From the NCBI RefSeq assembly GCF_003688725.1, contig NZ_REFP01000007.1, forward strand, positions 416,900 to 480,899: a stretch of 64,000 nt of DNA, given 5' to 3'. A model generated the notes under the pieces. That model did no database searches. It worked only from the letters and a program-made list of their open reading frames with translations, and was not told where the DNA came from. Origin of the DNA: Thermoactinomyces vulgaris (GTDB lineage: Bacteria > Bacillota > Bacilli > Thermoactinomycetales > Thermoactinomycetaceae). This document shows positions 45,112 to 53,397 of this stretch, piece after piece (position 1 is the stretch's first letter; each line of letters opens with the position of its first letter). Both the position numbers and the translations under genes were made by a program.

Positions 45112-46416
45112 CTACACCGCTTTTTGGGATCCCCGTTTTTTTAGATGGCCGGACGGAAGCGGACGATGCCGTAAGTTCCGGAACATGAGATGATACATAA
45201 ATGCCCCGGTAAAAGCAATCAAACCCAAAATGGCAAAGGTCCACGGATATCCCACCCATGCCGACAAGGGAATGGCGGCGGGAGCAATGGTTTTTCCGAT
45301 GGAAAACCGGAGACTGGCCGCGGCAAAATATTGTCCGCGCATGGACTCCGGAGCCAGTTTCGAAATAAAGCTGTCCTGCAATCCGACCACCAGGATTTCA
45401 GCGATGGTAAAAATAAAAATGGCCAAAAAGGCGAGCCACCACAGATGTGTCATGCCAAGTAAAATCATGGAAAGGCCGTACAGCAGAGACGAGGTGACAA
45501 AAACGTTCTTTTCGTGAAAAGAGCGGATCATTTTGGTGATCCAAACCGTAAAAAGAACCACCATCAAACCGTTTTCCGTAATCAGCCAACTGAAAAATCC
45601 AGCGCCTCCCGTTTCGACTTTGAAAGAACCCCATTGAAGCAGGGTTTGAACCGGAATGGATTCTGTGACATAAACGGCAATGATCAAATCCAGTTGCATG
45701 AAGGTTTGGGAAACCAGGATGCCTGCCAGGATAAAAAGCATGAAGTTAAAGTCGGAAAAAATAATCCGGTAGTCCCGCAAATTTTGTTTGGCAAATGCAA
45801 TCCATCTCCCGTTTCCGGACGCAGGGGCGTTTCCTTCCCGGAGCCGGGCCGTTTCCCGGACATATTTTTGGATCAAAACAGATAAAAACAGAGTGGCCAG
45901 GCCCGATGCCAGCAACAATTCAAACCGGTGTTGAAAAAAGAAAAATCCGCCCAAGACCGGTCCGACGACCACGGCCAGATTGGACGCGGTGTAAAAGGTG
46001 GCAAAAACCTGGTTCCGGTTCTCTTCGGCCACCACATCCGCGATCATGGCGTGACTTGCCGGCCAATAAATGGATTGAAACGCCCCTAAAACGGTAAAGC
46101 AGACAAATGACCAACCCGGTGAGGAAAACCAAGGCGAATTGGCCAATGCAAAGGAGAAAAAGGTGACGGCTTCCCCGACGGAGGCGATAACCATCATTTT
46201 TTTCCGTCCGTAGCGATCGGCACAATAACCTCCGGCCAGATTGGCCAGGACACTGACCAATTGCGACAGAATCAACAAGATCCCGGCGGTTTTTTTCCCG
46301 TAAGCGTCGGCGAAGAATATGGACATAAACGGGATATACATCCAAAAAAGGATGTGAATCAGCCCTTCTCCGAAGAGCCGGACTTTTAAATTTTGGTCCC
46401 AATCTCGAATTCGCAC
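45112..46416 (-). CDS. MFS efflux-type transporter
   Basis: A twelve-helix major facilitator of 434 residues, of the MDR-type group. Motif A lies in the helix 2-3 loop (GGYCADRYGRKKMM), and the antiporter-type motif C region is in helix 5 (NLAVVVGPVLGGFFFF), which suggests drug or metabolite export. GTG at 46416 follows GGGGGAG. A hairpin terminator ends about 14 bp upstream, and upstream of that is a 38-codon ORF with its own promoter; there is no other promoter. That arrangement suggests expression by read-through or attenuation. Confidence 0.82.
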   Translation of the reverse strand: MRIRDWDQNLKVRLFGEGLIHILFWMYIPFMSIFFADAYGKKTAGILLILSQLVSVLANLAGGYCADRYGRKKMMVIASVGEAVTFFSFALANSPWFSSPGWSFVCFTVLGAFQSIYWPASHAMIADVVAEENRNQVFATFYTASNLAVVVGPVLGGFFFFQHRFELLLASGLATLFLSVLIQKYVRETARLREGNAPASGNGRWIAFAKQNLRDYRIIFSDFNFMLFILAGILVSQTFMQLDLIIAVYVTESIPVQTLLQWGSFKVETGGAGFFSWLITENGLMVVLFTVWITKMIRSFHEKNVFVTSSLLYGLSMILLGMTHLWWLAFLAIFIFTIAEILVVGLQDSFISKLAPESMRGQYFAAASLRFSIGKTIAPAAIPLSAWVGYPWTFAILGLIAFTGAFMYHLMFRNLRHRPLPSGHLKKRGSQKAV

Positions 46417-46429
46417 AGTACTCCCCCTT

Positions 46430-46482
46430 ATAAAAAGAAAAAGAAGCCACAGGCAAGAAAATCCTTACCCATGGCTTCTTTT
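46430..46482 (-). terminator. Terminator or attenuator between the 38-aa ORF and the MFS gene
   Basis: On the minus strand AAAAGAAGCCA (46482-46472) pairs with TGGCTTCTTTT (46449-46439), and the stem is followed by TCTTTTT. It ends just before the ribosome binding site of the MFS gene. Confidence 0.8.
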
Positions 46483-46511
46483 GGAGATAAAAGTCCCAGC
46501 AAAAGAAGAAT

Positions 46512-46628
46512 TTATCCGTCATCGGGGCGGAAAGGATTTAATTTGCCTACAGGGGCCTTGCCTTGATGGATCTGTTTGATCACCGGTTTTTTCAGGGGAA
46601 ACACGTCCGCAATTTGCAGATTTTTCAT
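46512..46628 (-). CDS. Candidate 38-aa small protein or leader peptide
   Basis: I do not recognise this peptide. It reads MKNLQIADVFPLKKPVIKQ and ends KLNPFRPDDG, with several Pro and Lys residues and no signal or membrane segment. AAGGAGG lies 11 nt before the ATG. A near-consensus promoter (46673-46701) and a terminator (46430-46482) frame it exactly, so it is a complete small transcription unit. The MFS exporter gene begins directly after the terminator in the same direction, so a leader-peptide attenuator for the exporter is one reading; an independent small protein is another. Confidence 0.6.
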   Translation of the reverse strand: MKNLQIADVFPLKKPVIKQIHQGKAPVGKLNPFRPDDG

Positions 46629-46672
46629 AATCCTTTCCGCCTCCTTGATTTTTTTGAAAATGATGTACTTTT

Positions 46673-46701
46673 ATTTTAGTGAAAGATCAAACCGGTTGCA
46701 A
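46673..46701 (-). promoter_or_regulatory. Sigma-A promoter of the 38-aa ORF
   Basis: On the minus strand TTGCAA (46701-46696), 17 bp, TAAAAT (46678-46673). Transcription would start about 40 nt before the ORF. The promoter lies just outside the end of the DUF441 gene. Confidence 0.65.
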
Positions 46702-46716
46702 TCTTTTTTACCGTAT

Positions 46717-47169
46717 TCAAAAAAGCCATTTCAAAAGCCGGAGCAAAAAAGCCGTGATTCCTGCGGCCATCAAAGGGCCGACCGGAATGCCGCGCATAAA
46801 CAAAATGCCGAAGATGGAGCCGATCACAAGCCCCACGATGAGTTGCGGATCCACTTTTAAAAGGTCCAATCCTTTTCCGTTCATATATGTAGCCAAGGCC
46901 CCGCCAATGAGTGCCAAAATCCCGGGAAGCGTGATAAAAACGGATAGAACATCTTTGCTTTGGATTCGTCCGGAAGCAAAAGGAACCAAAACGGAAATGG
47001 TTAAAAATAACAATCCGAATTCCAGCCCTCTTCGTTCCAAAGCAGGGAAGTACCGCTCCAAATGAATCAATTTAAGAATGAGCAACAAACTGGATGCCGT
47101 TGCGATCAACGGCGATCGTCCGATGACGCCGATGATGATGAGTGTCACTAAAAGAAGATCGGGATTCAT
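46717..47169 (-). CDS. DUF441 family membrane protein
   Basis: A 150-residue protein with four or five hydrophobic helices, matching the DUF441 (YtwI/YeaL-like) family: [26 protein letters not shown], the conserved [15 protein letters not shown] and [22 protein letters not shown]. Function is unknown; a small integral membrane protein. The ribosome binding site before the ATG at 47169 is AGGGG. It is the second gene from the left in the minus-strand block that also contains phosphosulfolactate synthase and a YitG-like exporter. Confidence 0.85.
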   Translation of the reverse strand: MNPDLLLVTLIIIGVIGRSPLIATASSLLLILKLIHLERYFPALERRGLEFGLLFLTISVLVPFASGRIQSKDVLSVFITLPGILALIGGALATYMNGKGLDLLKVDPQLIVGLVIGSIFGILFMRGIPVGPLMAAGITAFLLRLLKWLF

Positions 47170-47235
47170 TCGGTTAACCCCTGTCCTGTCAAGTTTGTAC
47201 TAAAAATATGTGGGACAGGTTTGATTTATGAATGT

Positions 47236-48027
47236 TTAAGTGCGGGGGTCGCCCGGCCGGAAGGTATCGGCCCGAAGGCCTCTGCGCAAGCATTCCAGTG
47301 ACAGGATGTCATGGGGTGAAATGTTTCCCAGATTGGCATTCGGGCCGAGGAGATGAAGAAGTTGGATTTGCTGATGGGTTTGGGGGGCTTCCCATAAAAT
47401 GGTGTCGGGATCGGTTTGGTTCCGGATGTATTCCAGCATGGACCGGCGGATTTGCCCGTTTTCATCATAGATCCCGACATTTTTTCCTGATTCTCTTCCT
47501 TCCACGATCACAAAGGCGGCTCCCGCCTCCCGGTCCCGTTCATAGATGTTTGAAAACGATTTCAAATCAAGGGGGACGCCTGATGCTTTTTTTCCGATTT
47601 CAGTGATGACGCGAAAACCCATTTCTTGCCCCAGTTGGATCAGGCGGGAGCGCTCGGCCGGGGAAAATTCCATTAATCCGTCGGAAACTTCAATCCATTC
47701 AAACCCTAATCCGGCGAGGGTCTCCAAGTACGGTTGGAGCTTATTTTGGGCATGGGCAATTTCCAAAAATGTGCCGCCCGGGTAAATGGATACATTGGAT
47801 TGCCGGGCGAGTTCTATTTTTTTGCGTAAGATACCGGGCGGAGTGATTCCGGCGGTGCCAAAGCCCAACTTGAGAAAATCAATATATTCGCCGGCGAGCT
47901 GGAGCAAATCGCAAAAAGCGCTCAACCCCAACCCCTTGTCAATCACCATGGTCAAACCGTTCTGACGGGGTTTTGGCGGGCGCTTTCGGGATGAAACGAG
48001 TGCATCCGGCCATAATGACTGATTCAT
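47236..48027 (-). CDS. Phosphosulfolactate synthase (ComA/YitD-like)
   Basis: It adds sulfite to phosphoenolpyruvate, giving phosphosulfolactate. In methanogens this leads to coenzyme M; in Bacillus the homologue YitD supports sulfolactate in spores. The 263-residue TIM-barrel protein shows TMVIDKGLGLSAF, DFLKLGFGTAGI, YPGGTFLEIA, EWIEVSDGLMEF, VIVEGRESG and LGPNANLGNI. AGGAGG precedes the ATG at 48027. The phosphatase partner (ComB/YitC) is not adjacent, but a YitG-like exporter lies immediately upstream in the same direction, as part of the yit cluster does in B. subtilis. Confidence 0.88.
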   Translation of the reverse strand: MNQSLWPDALVSSRKRPPKPRQNGLTMVIDKGLGLSAFCDLLQLAGEYIDFLKLGFGTAGITPPGILRKKIELARQSNVSIYPGGTFLEIAHAQNKLQPYLETLAGLGFEWIEVSDGLMEFSPAERSRLIQLGQEMGFRVITEIGKKASGVPLDLKSFSNIYERDREAGAAFVIVEGRESGKNVGIYDENGQIRRSMLEYIRNQTDPDTILWEAPQTHQQIQLLHLLGPNANLGNISPHDILSLECLRRGLRADTFRPGDPRT

Positions 48028-48091
48028 GGATTTCGCCTCCTGAAATGAATTACATCTTATTTTTATGCGCGGCGAATCCGCATGTAACACT

Positions 48092-49372
48092 TCAGACAGG
48101 CGAAAGCTTCTTTTTCCGCAGCAACAACCGGGTTCTTCCGTCTTTTCCCCGCAACCGCTGAGGACGGTCGATAAATTTCCGGGTCAGGAAAATCATGACA
48201 AACAATATGGCTGCCAGCCCGAGAAACAAAAGATACGGATGGGATGACAAAGCGCCGAAAACCGGCGGGCCGAGGGCCACTCCGAAAAAGCGGACGCTGT
48301 TGTATAACGAAGTGATGATACCGCGCTCCTGCATGCCGACGGCGGAGGTGATCAACGTATTTAAACAGGGGAGGATCAATCCGCTTCCGATGCCGATGGC
48401 AAAAGAGCAGAGGATCAGCCAATAGACATTGGGCCACCAGGGAATGGCCGCAGTGGCGATGGTGGTGATGATCAAACCGATCACAATCAAATGATTCATC
48501 TGGTGCGTTTTTTCTTTGACATGAGTTCCCGTGAAGTATGCGGTTAAACACAAGGCGAGCAACGGGATGGCCAAAATAAACCCTTTGACCACGCCACCGA
48601 TGCGGAAGGATTCCTCAAGGAAATCAGAGAGGTAAAACAAAACCCCGAACATGGTGAACATGATCAAAGACCCGGACAAAAAGGTAATGACAAGCCAGGA
48701 GCCCCTGCGTTGAAAGACTTGGCGGATATGTTGTTTGTATTCCCGCAAAGGTTGGGGCTTTTCTTTTTTGGACGGTTCTTCGATCACTTTCCACAAGGCG
48801 ATGGCCACCGGCACACACAAGAGAGGAAAAATAAAAAACATGGCATACCAGGTAATCAGTGCAATGAGTGAACCGAGAATGGGACTGATCACTTTCCCGA
48901 ATGCGTTGGAGGCTTCCAAAATGCCAAGCGATTTACTCCGGGCTTGCCCTTGGTACAAATCCCCCAACAAGACCATGGCAATCGGAGCGGTTCCGGCGGC
49001 ACCAATTCCCTGGATGATCCTTGAAATCAAAACCATGGTGTAAGATCCGCCTTGAACGATGGACGAAAAGCCGGCCAACAACCCCCCAAAGCCATATAAA
49101 AGCAAACTGTAAAAAACAATTTGTTTGCGGCCGATCCGGTCCGCCAGAATCCCGGCAACGGGAATGACGATGGCTGCAGGGATGGAAAACAAAGTAATGA
49201 GCAGGCTGACTTGGAATGAATTTACATTCAGTGCTTTTTCGGCTGTCGGCAATACCGGAATCAGCATCGAGTTTCCGATCACCATAATAAACGGAATGGT
49301 GCTTAATGTGAGTAAAACCGCAGAATCAGCCGCGGCATTTTTTTCTTTTGACGCCATTTGATGATGAGGCAT
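48092..49372 (-). CDS. YitG-like MFS transporter
   Basis: A twelve-helix major facilitator of 426 residues resembling B. subtilis YitG and related multidrug efflux proteins. Motif A is LADRIGRKQI in the helix 2-3 loop; RIIQGIGAAG lies in helix 4 and GKVISPILGSLI in helix 5 (motif C-like). The basic tail is RLRGKDGRTRLLLRKKK. AGAGGTG precedes the ATG at 49372; an upstream GTG at 49381 overlaps that site. It lies 64 bp upstream of the phosphosulfolactate synthase gene; a role in sulfolactate or drug export is inference. Confidence 0.83.
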   Translation of the reverse strand: MPHHQMASKEKNAAADSAVLLTLSTIPFIMVIGNSMLIPVLPTAEKALNVNSFQVSLLITLFSIPAAIVIPVAGILADRIGRKQIVFYSLLLYGFGGLLAGFSSIVQGGSYTMVLISRIIQGIGAAGTAPIAMVLLGDLYQGQARSKSLGILEASNAFGKVISPILGSLIALITWYAMFFIFPLLCVPVAIALWKVIEEPSKKEKPQPLREYKQHIRQVFQRRGSWLVITFLSGSLIMFTMFGVLFYLSDFLEESFRIGGVVKGFILAIPLLALCLTAYFTGTHVKEKTHQMNHLIVIGLIITTIATAAIPWWPNVYWLILCSFAIGIGSGLILPCLNTLITSAVGMQERGIITSLYNSVRFFGVALGPPVFGALSSHPYLLFLGLAAILFVMIFLTRKFIDRPQRLRGKDGRTRLLLRKKKLSPV

Positions 49373-49511
49373 TCGGTTCACCTCTTTTGTTTTTTATTGG
49401 TTTAGAATGTCCCGTTTTCCGAAAAAACTTGTTTCCATTTATTGATTTGTTTGTGTCTCCGGTGAAAAAGACACACTAAGGAAAAATCATCAGGGACGAT
49501 GAGGTGATTGT

Positions 49512-49931
49512 ATGTATGTCAACTTAAAACGGGATTTGTCTTATATTGAGGGACTTTTGGAAGGTGATGAAAATCACCGGGATCACGTGGAATCCAAAGC
49601 GTTGCACCGTCTGTTGGACATTGTGGATCAGTTGGTCGAGTCCGTTGAGCAATTGGACCGGCGACAGTCGGAATTGGAAGAATATGTGGAAGCCGTGGAT
49701 GAAGATTTGAATGATCTGGAATTATTGGTTTATGACGATGAAGATGACGAAGAGTTTGATGAACCGGTGTATGTGGTTTGCCCCGAATGCGGGGAAGAAG
49801 TCGTGGTGGAAGCGGAAGATTTGGAAGACGACTCCATTGAACTTCTTTGTCCCAAGTGTAATACGGTGCTGGAATTACAAGACATACACGATGAAGAAGC
49901 CAAAGAAATCATGGATGGCGGGACGGACTGA
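49512..49931 (+). CDS. Coiled-coil zinc-ribbon protein (CD1247-like)
   Basis: The 139-residue acidic protein starts MYVNLKRDLSYIEGLLEG and has a helical heptad-rich segment (about 30-75: LDIVDQLVESVEQLDRR), an Asp/Glu stretch and a C-terminal zinc ribbon with two Cys pairs (CPECGEEV and LCPKCN). This resembles proteins with a CD1247 N-terminal domain in Clostridia and Bacillales. Function is unknown; it could be a structural or regulatory partner. GAGGTGATTG precedes the ATG. It lies directly upstream of spoIIIAA in the place taken by yqhV in B. subtilis. Confidence 0.75.
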   Translation: MYVNLKRDLSYIEGLLEGDENHRDHVESKALHRLLDIVDQLVESVEQLDRRQSELEEYVEAVDEDLNDLELLVYDDEDDEEFDEPVYVVCPECGEEVVVEAEDLEDDSIELLCPKCNTVLELQDIHDEEAKEIMDGGTD

Positions 49932-49992
49932 AAAAGGGCGCCCCGCTCTTTTTTTGCTTTTACGGTCGCGGTGATTTTGTCCGCATTGCTTG

Positions 49993-50021
49993 TCATATTC
50001 AAAACAAGTCCACATATGAAT
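49993..50021 (+). promoter_or_regulatory. Sigma-E-type promoter of the spoIIIA operon
   Basis: TCATATT (49993-49999), 13 bp, CATATGAAT (50013-50021). The -35 fits the mother-cell sigma-E consensus and the -10 fits CATAnnnT closely with the correct spacing. spoIIIA is a sigma-E operon in B. subtilis. Transcription would start near 50028, about 30 nt before the spoIIIAA start. Confidence 0.6.
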
Positions 50022-50058
50022 GGGAATAAGAAAAAAGGTTTGGGACAGGAGGTGCTCC

Positions 50059-51039
50059 ATGTCTTTTCAGCCGGTTCTTCAAGTTCTTCCGCTTTCCCTC
50101 CGTGAGGTGATCCGGGCGCTTCCTTCTCCGGTATTGGAGTGTTTGGAAGAAGTCAGAGTCCGCCAGGAGAGGCCGCTGGAAATCGTCACCAATGAAGAGT
50201 CGTGGTTTGTCAGCAGGTCTTCGCGCCTTTCCAAACAGCCGCACGATGCCATGATTCCGAACAAGGAAGATTGTCTGAATCTCTTAAATCTGATCAGCAA
50301 CCATTCTTTGTACACCATGGATGAAGAGTTAAGGCAGGGATATGTGACAGTGGAAGGCGGGCATCGGATCGGACTGGTCGGAAAGGTGATTGTGGAGGGA
50401 GGGAAAGTCAAATATCTCCGCGACATCACCGGTTTTAATGTCCGGATCGCCCGGCAGGTTCCCGGCGTGGCAGATCCGTTGCTCCCTTATATGTTTCATC
50501 ACAAAAAAGCGGAAAACGTTTTGATTGTGTCTCCTCCCCAATGCGGGAAGACCACACTGATCCGTGACCTTGCCCGCCGGGCCAGTGAAGGGAGCACGTT
50601 GTTTCCGGCATTCAAAGTCGGCATTGTGGATGAACGGTCGGAAATAGCCGGTTGTGTGGCAGGGATCCCCCAGCATGATGTCGGTCCCCGGACGGATGTG
50701 TTGGACGGGTGCCCGAAAGCGGAAGGAATGATGATGATGATCCGCTCGATGTCACCGGATATCCTGGTGGTGGATGAGATCGGGCGAAAGGCGGACAGCG
50801 ATGCCATCCATGAAGCGATTTATGCGGGGGTTCACATCTTTGCCACGGTTCACGGGCAATCCATCAAGGAGATCGCCGCGCGTCCGGTGTTGAAGGAACT
50901 TTTGCAGGAAAAGGTTTTCACCCGGATTGTCTTGTTAAGCAGGAGAAAAGGCCCCGGAACGGTGGAAGGCGTTTTTAATCAATTTTTTGAGCGGCTGGAT
51001 ACAAGGCAAAGGGCAGGAAGGCCGGGAACGTTATGTTGA
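50059..51039 (+). CDS. spoIIIAA: Stage III sporulation protein AA (ATPase)
   Basis: A secretion-type ATPase of the mother cell that energises the SpoIIIA-SpoIIQ channel into the forespore. The 326-residue protein has Walker A PPQCGKTTLIRD and a Walker B-like DILVVDEIGRKADSDAI, plus the conserved IDERSEIAGC-like VDERSEIAGC motif. AGGAGG before the ATG at 50059 overrides an upstream frame start at 50020. First gene of spoIIIAA-AH; overlaps spoIIIAB by 7 bp. Confidence 0.97.
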   Translation: MSFQPVLQVLPLSLREVIRALPSPVLECLEEVRVRQERPLEIVTNEESWFVSRSSRLSKQPHDAMIPNKEDCLNLLNLISNHSLYTMDEELRQGYVTVEGGHRIGLVGKVIVEGGKVKYLRDITGFNVRIARQVPGVADPLLPYMFHHKKAENVLIVSPPQCGKTTLIRDLARRASEGSTLFPAFKVGIVDERSEIAGCVAGIPQHDVGPRTDVLDGCPKAEGMMMMIRSMSPDILVVDEIGRKADSDAIHEAIYAGVHIFATVHGQSIKEIAARPVLKELLQEKVFTRIVLLSRRKGPGTVEGVFNQFFERLDTRQRAGRPGTLC

Positions 51040-51551
51040 AAGTTTTGGGGGCGGTTTTGATCCTCATGGCGACGTCAAAGCTTGGGTTTGACTCGGCCCG
51101 GCAACTCCGGAAGCGTCCGCGGCAAATACAAGAACTCCGCTCCGGTTTGGCAATTTTAAAAACCGAGATCAATTATGGGACAAGGCCGCTCGCCGAGGCA
51201 TTCGAACGCATTGCCGAAGCGGCAAGCGGCGAATTAAAGCCGGTCTTCCTTGAAGCGGGCCGGAATTTAAAATCTTCGGATGGCAAATCCACCTATGAAT
51301 GCTTGAAAAAGGCCATTGAGGATAAGTGGAAAAAAACCGTGATGGGGGAAGAGGAGAAAGGCATCGTCCTTAAACTGTGTCAAGTGTTGGGCAGTTCCAA
51401 CCGGTCGGATCAATTGCATCACTTGGATTTGGCGCAAGAAAACTTGCAAATGGAAGAAAACAAAGCCCGGGAAGAACAAGAAACCTATGAAAAAATGGTG
51501 AAAACACTCGGAGTATTGTCTGGAGCCCTTCTGGTGATTTTGATGTTTTAA
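51033..51551 (+). CDS. spoIIIAB: Stage III sporulation protein AB
   Basis: A 172-residue membrane protein with an N-terminal and a C-terminal hydrophobic helix and a long helical middle (for example RPRQIQELRSGLAILKTEI). It resembles the type II secretion protein GspF fold and is thought to join the SpoIIIA channel base. The start overlaps the spoIIIAA stop, and spoIIIAC follows at 29 bp. Confidence 0.94.
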   Translation: MLKVLGAVLILMATSKLGFDSARQLRKRPRQIQELRSGLAILKTEINYGTRPLAEAFERIAEAASGELKPVFLEAGRNLKSSDGKSTYECLKKAIEDKWKKTVMGEEEKGIVLKLCQVLGSSNRSDQLHHLDLAQENLQMEENKAREEQETYEKMVKTLGVLSGALLVILMF

Positions 51552-51579
51552 ACTTGGATGAAGGGGTGGTGCTGGCTTT

Positions 51580-51786
51580 ATGCCTTACCATTTGGATTCG
51601 GTATTCCAGATTGCGGGGATCGGAATCATCGTGGCCATGATTCACACGGTGTTAAAACAAATGGGCAAGGAAGATTTCGCTCATTGGGTGACCTTGTTTG
51701 GTTTTGTCGTCGTTTTGTTTATGGTTGCAATGTTGCTTCAGGATTTGTTTCAAACCATTAAAAATGTCTTTTTGTTTCGTACTTGA
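51580..51786 (+). CDS. spoIIIAC: Stage III sporulation protein AC
   Basis: A 68-residue protein with two membrane helices (FQIAGIGIIVAMIHTVL and WVTLFGFVVVLFMVAMLL), typical of SpoIIIAC. It is part of the membrane base of the mother-cell-to-forespore channel. The ATG at 51580 follows AAGGGGTGG. spoIIIAD begins 15 bp downstream. Confidence 0.95.
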   Translation: MPYHLDSVFQIAGIGIIVAMIHTVLKQMGKEDFAHWVTLFGFVVVLFMVAMLLQDLFQTIKNVFLFRT

Positions 51787-51801
51787 TGGGAGGCGATCCG
51801 C

Positions 51802-52191
51802 TTGGAAATCATCCAGGTGGCGGGCCTTGGCCTCATCACCACATTCCTTGTCCTGGCCGTAAAAGAACAAAGCCCCGTTTTTGCATTCTCATTGGCGCTG
51901 TTTGTCGGCGTGGTTATTTTTATCTTCCTGGCAACCAAAATCGGGGAAGTGATCGGCATCTTGAAGGATCTGGCGCATCTGGCCAAGGTGAATGATCTGT
52001 TCTTGGAAACCATCTTGAAAATCATCGGAATTGCTTACATTGCCGAGTTTGGGGCACAAGTGACAAGGGATGCCGGACAAGATTCCATTGCGTCCAAGAT
52101 TGAACTGGCAGGAAAAATTTTGATCATGGTGATGGCAATTCCGATCATTACCGTGATGATTGAGACTATTATCCAAATTCTGCCCGCGTAA
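51802..52191 (+). CDS. spoIIIAD: Stage III sporulation protein AD
   Basis: A 129-residue integral membrane protein with about four helices, homologous to SpoIIIAC in its first half (IIQVAGLGLITTFLVLAVK). GGGAGGCG sits 6-7 nt before a TTG at 51802, so TTG is the start. It belongs to the channel base; spoIIIAE follows at 12 bp. Confidence 0.95.
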   Translation: MEIIQVAGLGLITTFLVLAVKEQSPVFAFSLALFVGVVIFIFLATKIGEVIGILKDLAHLAKVNDLFLETILKIIGIAYIAEFGAQVTRDAGQDSIASKIELAGKILIMVMAIPIITVMIETIIQILPA

Positions 52192-52203
52192 GGATGAAAG
52201 GGA

Positions 52204-53388
52204 ATGAAGAAAAAGATTTTGCTTGGATGGATATTGATTTTGATCACAGGCTTTCCTCTCTTGTCCACTGCTGAAAACGAGGAGGATTCCCGGGTGGTCA
52301 ATGAAATGATCCGTTCCCGCCTGGATCAGTTGCAAACCGAACAAGTCGAGGATTTTTGGAAACAAATTGCGCAAGATTATGAAAAGTATTTGGGCGGGCA
52401 GAGTTCAAAGGATATTTTTGATTGGATTCTTTCGGGGGAAAACAATCTCAGCCTCAAGAACGTGTTAAGCGGTTTGATCCGGTATTTTTTCGATGAAGTC
52501 CTGTACAACGGGAAATTGTTGGGCAGCATCATCATCCTTACGGTTTTCAGCATGATTTTGCAAACACTCCAGACAGCGTTTGAACAAAATCAGGTCAGTA
52601 AAGTGGCCTATGCCATCGTGTTTATGGTGGTGATCATTTTAGCGGTGAACAGTTTTTATGTCGCCGTCGATTCGGCCAAGCTGGCGATCGGGCGCATGAC
52701 CGATTTCATGCTGTCTTTGATTCCGTTGATGATGACGCTGATGGTGACGATGGGCAATGTGGTGTCCGTGTCCCTTTTTCATCCCTTGATTGTTTTTATG
52801 ATCCACATTATTGGAACGTTGATTTATACCGTTGTTTTTCCGCTGTTGTTTTTTTCGGCAGTGCTTAGCATCGTGAGCAGCATTACGGATAAGTACAAAG
52901 TCAATCACTTGGCGGGATTGTTGCGCAAAATCGGAATCACTTTATTGGGAGGGCTGTTGGCCGTCTTTTTAGGGGTGATTTCCATTCAGGGAGCCACCAG
53001 TGCGGTGACCGACGGGATTACGCTTCGAACCGCCAAATATATTACGGGGAATTTTGTGCCGGTGGTGGGAAGAACCATATCTGAAGCGGCAGACACCGTC
53101 ATGAGCGCTTCCTTGCTGGTGAAAAACACCGTGGGGCTTTCCGGGGTGCTGATCCTCCTGTTTATTTGCGCTTTCCCGGCGTTGAAGATACTATCGCTTG
53201 CTTTTATCTATAATTTTTCGGCTGCCGTCATGCAACCTTTGGGAAGCAGCCCCATCATCGAAAGTTTAAACACGATCGGCAAGACGCTGATCTATATCTT
53301 TGCGTCTTTGGCAACCGTCGGGCTCATGTTTTTTCTCTCCGTAACCATATTGGTAGCGGCCGGTAACATCTCCGCCATGATCAGGTAG
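52204..53388 (+). CDS. spoIIIAE: Stage III sporulation protein AE
   Basis: The largest membrane subunit of the channel, 394 residues. It has an N-terminal signal-type helix (ILLGWILILITGFPLLSTA), a soluble segment and about seven membrane helices from residue 100 on. The family segments NVVSVSLFHPLIVFMIH and GVISIQGATSAVTDGI are present. The ATG at 52204 follows AAAGGG, and the next gene begins within 10 bp. Confidence 0.96.
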   Translation: MKKKILLGWILILITGFPLLSTAENEEDSRVVNEMIRSRLDQLQTEQVEDFWKQIAQDYEKYLGGQSSKDIFDWILSGENNLSLKNVLSGLIRYFFDEVLYNGKLLGSIIILTVFSMILQTLQTAFEQNQVSKVAYAIVFMVVIILAVNSFYVAVDSAKLAIGRMTDFMLSLIPLMMTLMVTMGNVVSVSLFHPLIVFMIHIIGTLIYTVVFPLLFFSAVLSIVSSITDKYKVNHLAGLLRKIGITLLGGLLAVFLGVISIQGATSAVTDGITLRTAKYITGNFVPVVGRTISEAADTVMSASLLVKNTVGLSGVLILLFICAFPALKILSLAFIYNFSAAVMQPLGSSPIIESLNTIGKTLIYIFASLATVGLMFFLSVTILVAAGNISAMIR

Positions 53389-53397
53389 GTGAAACAG

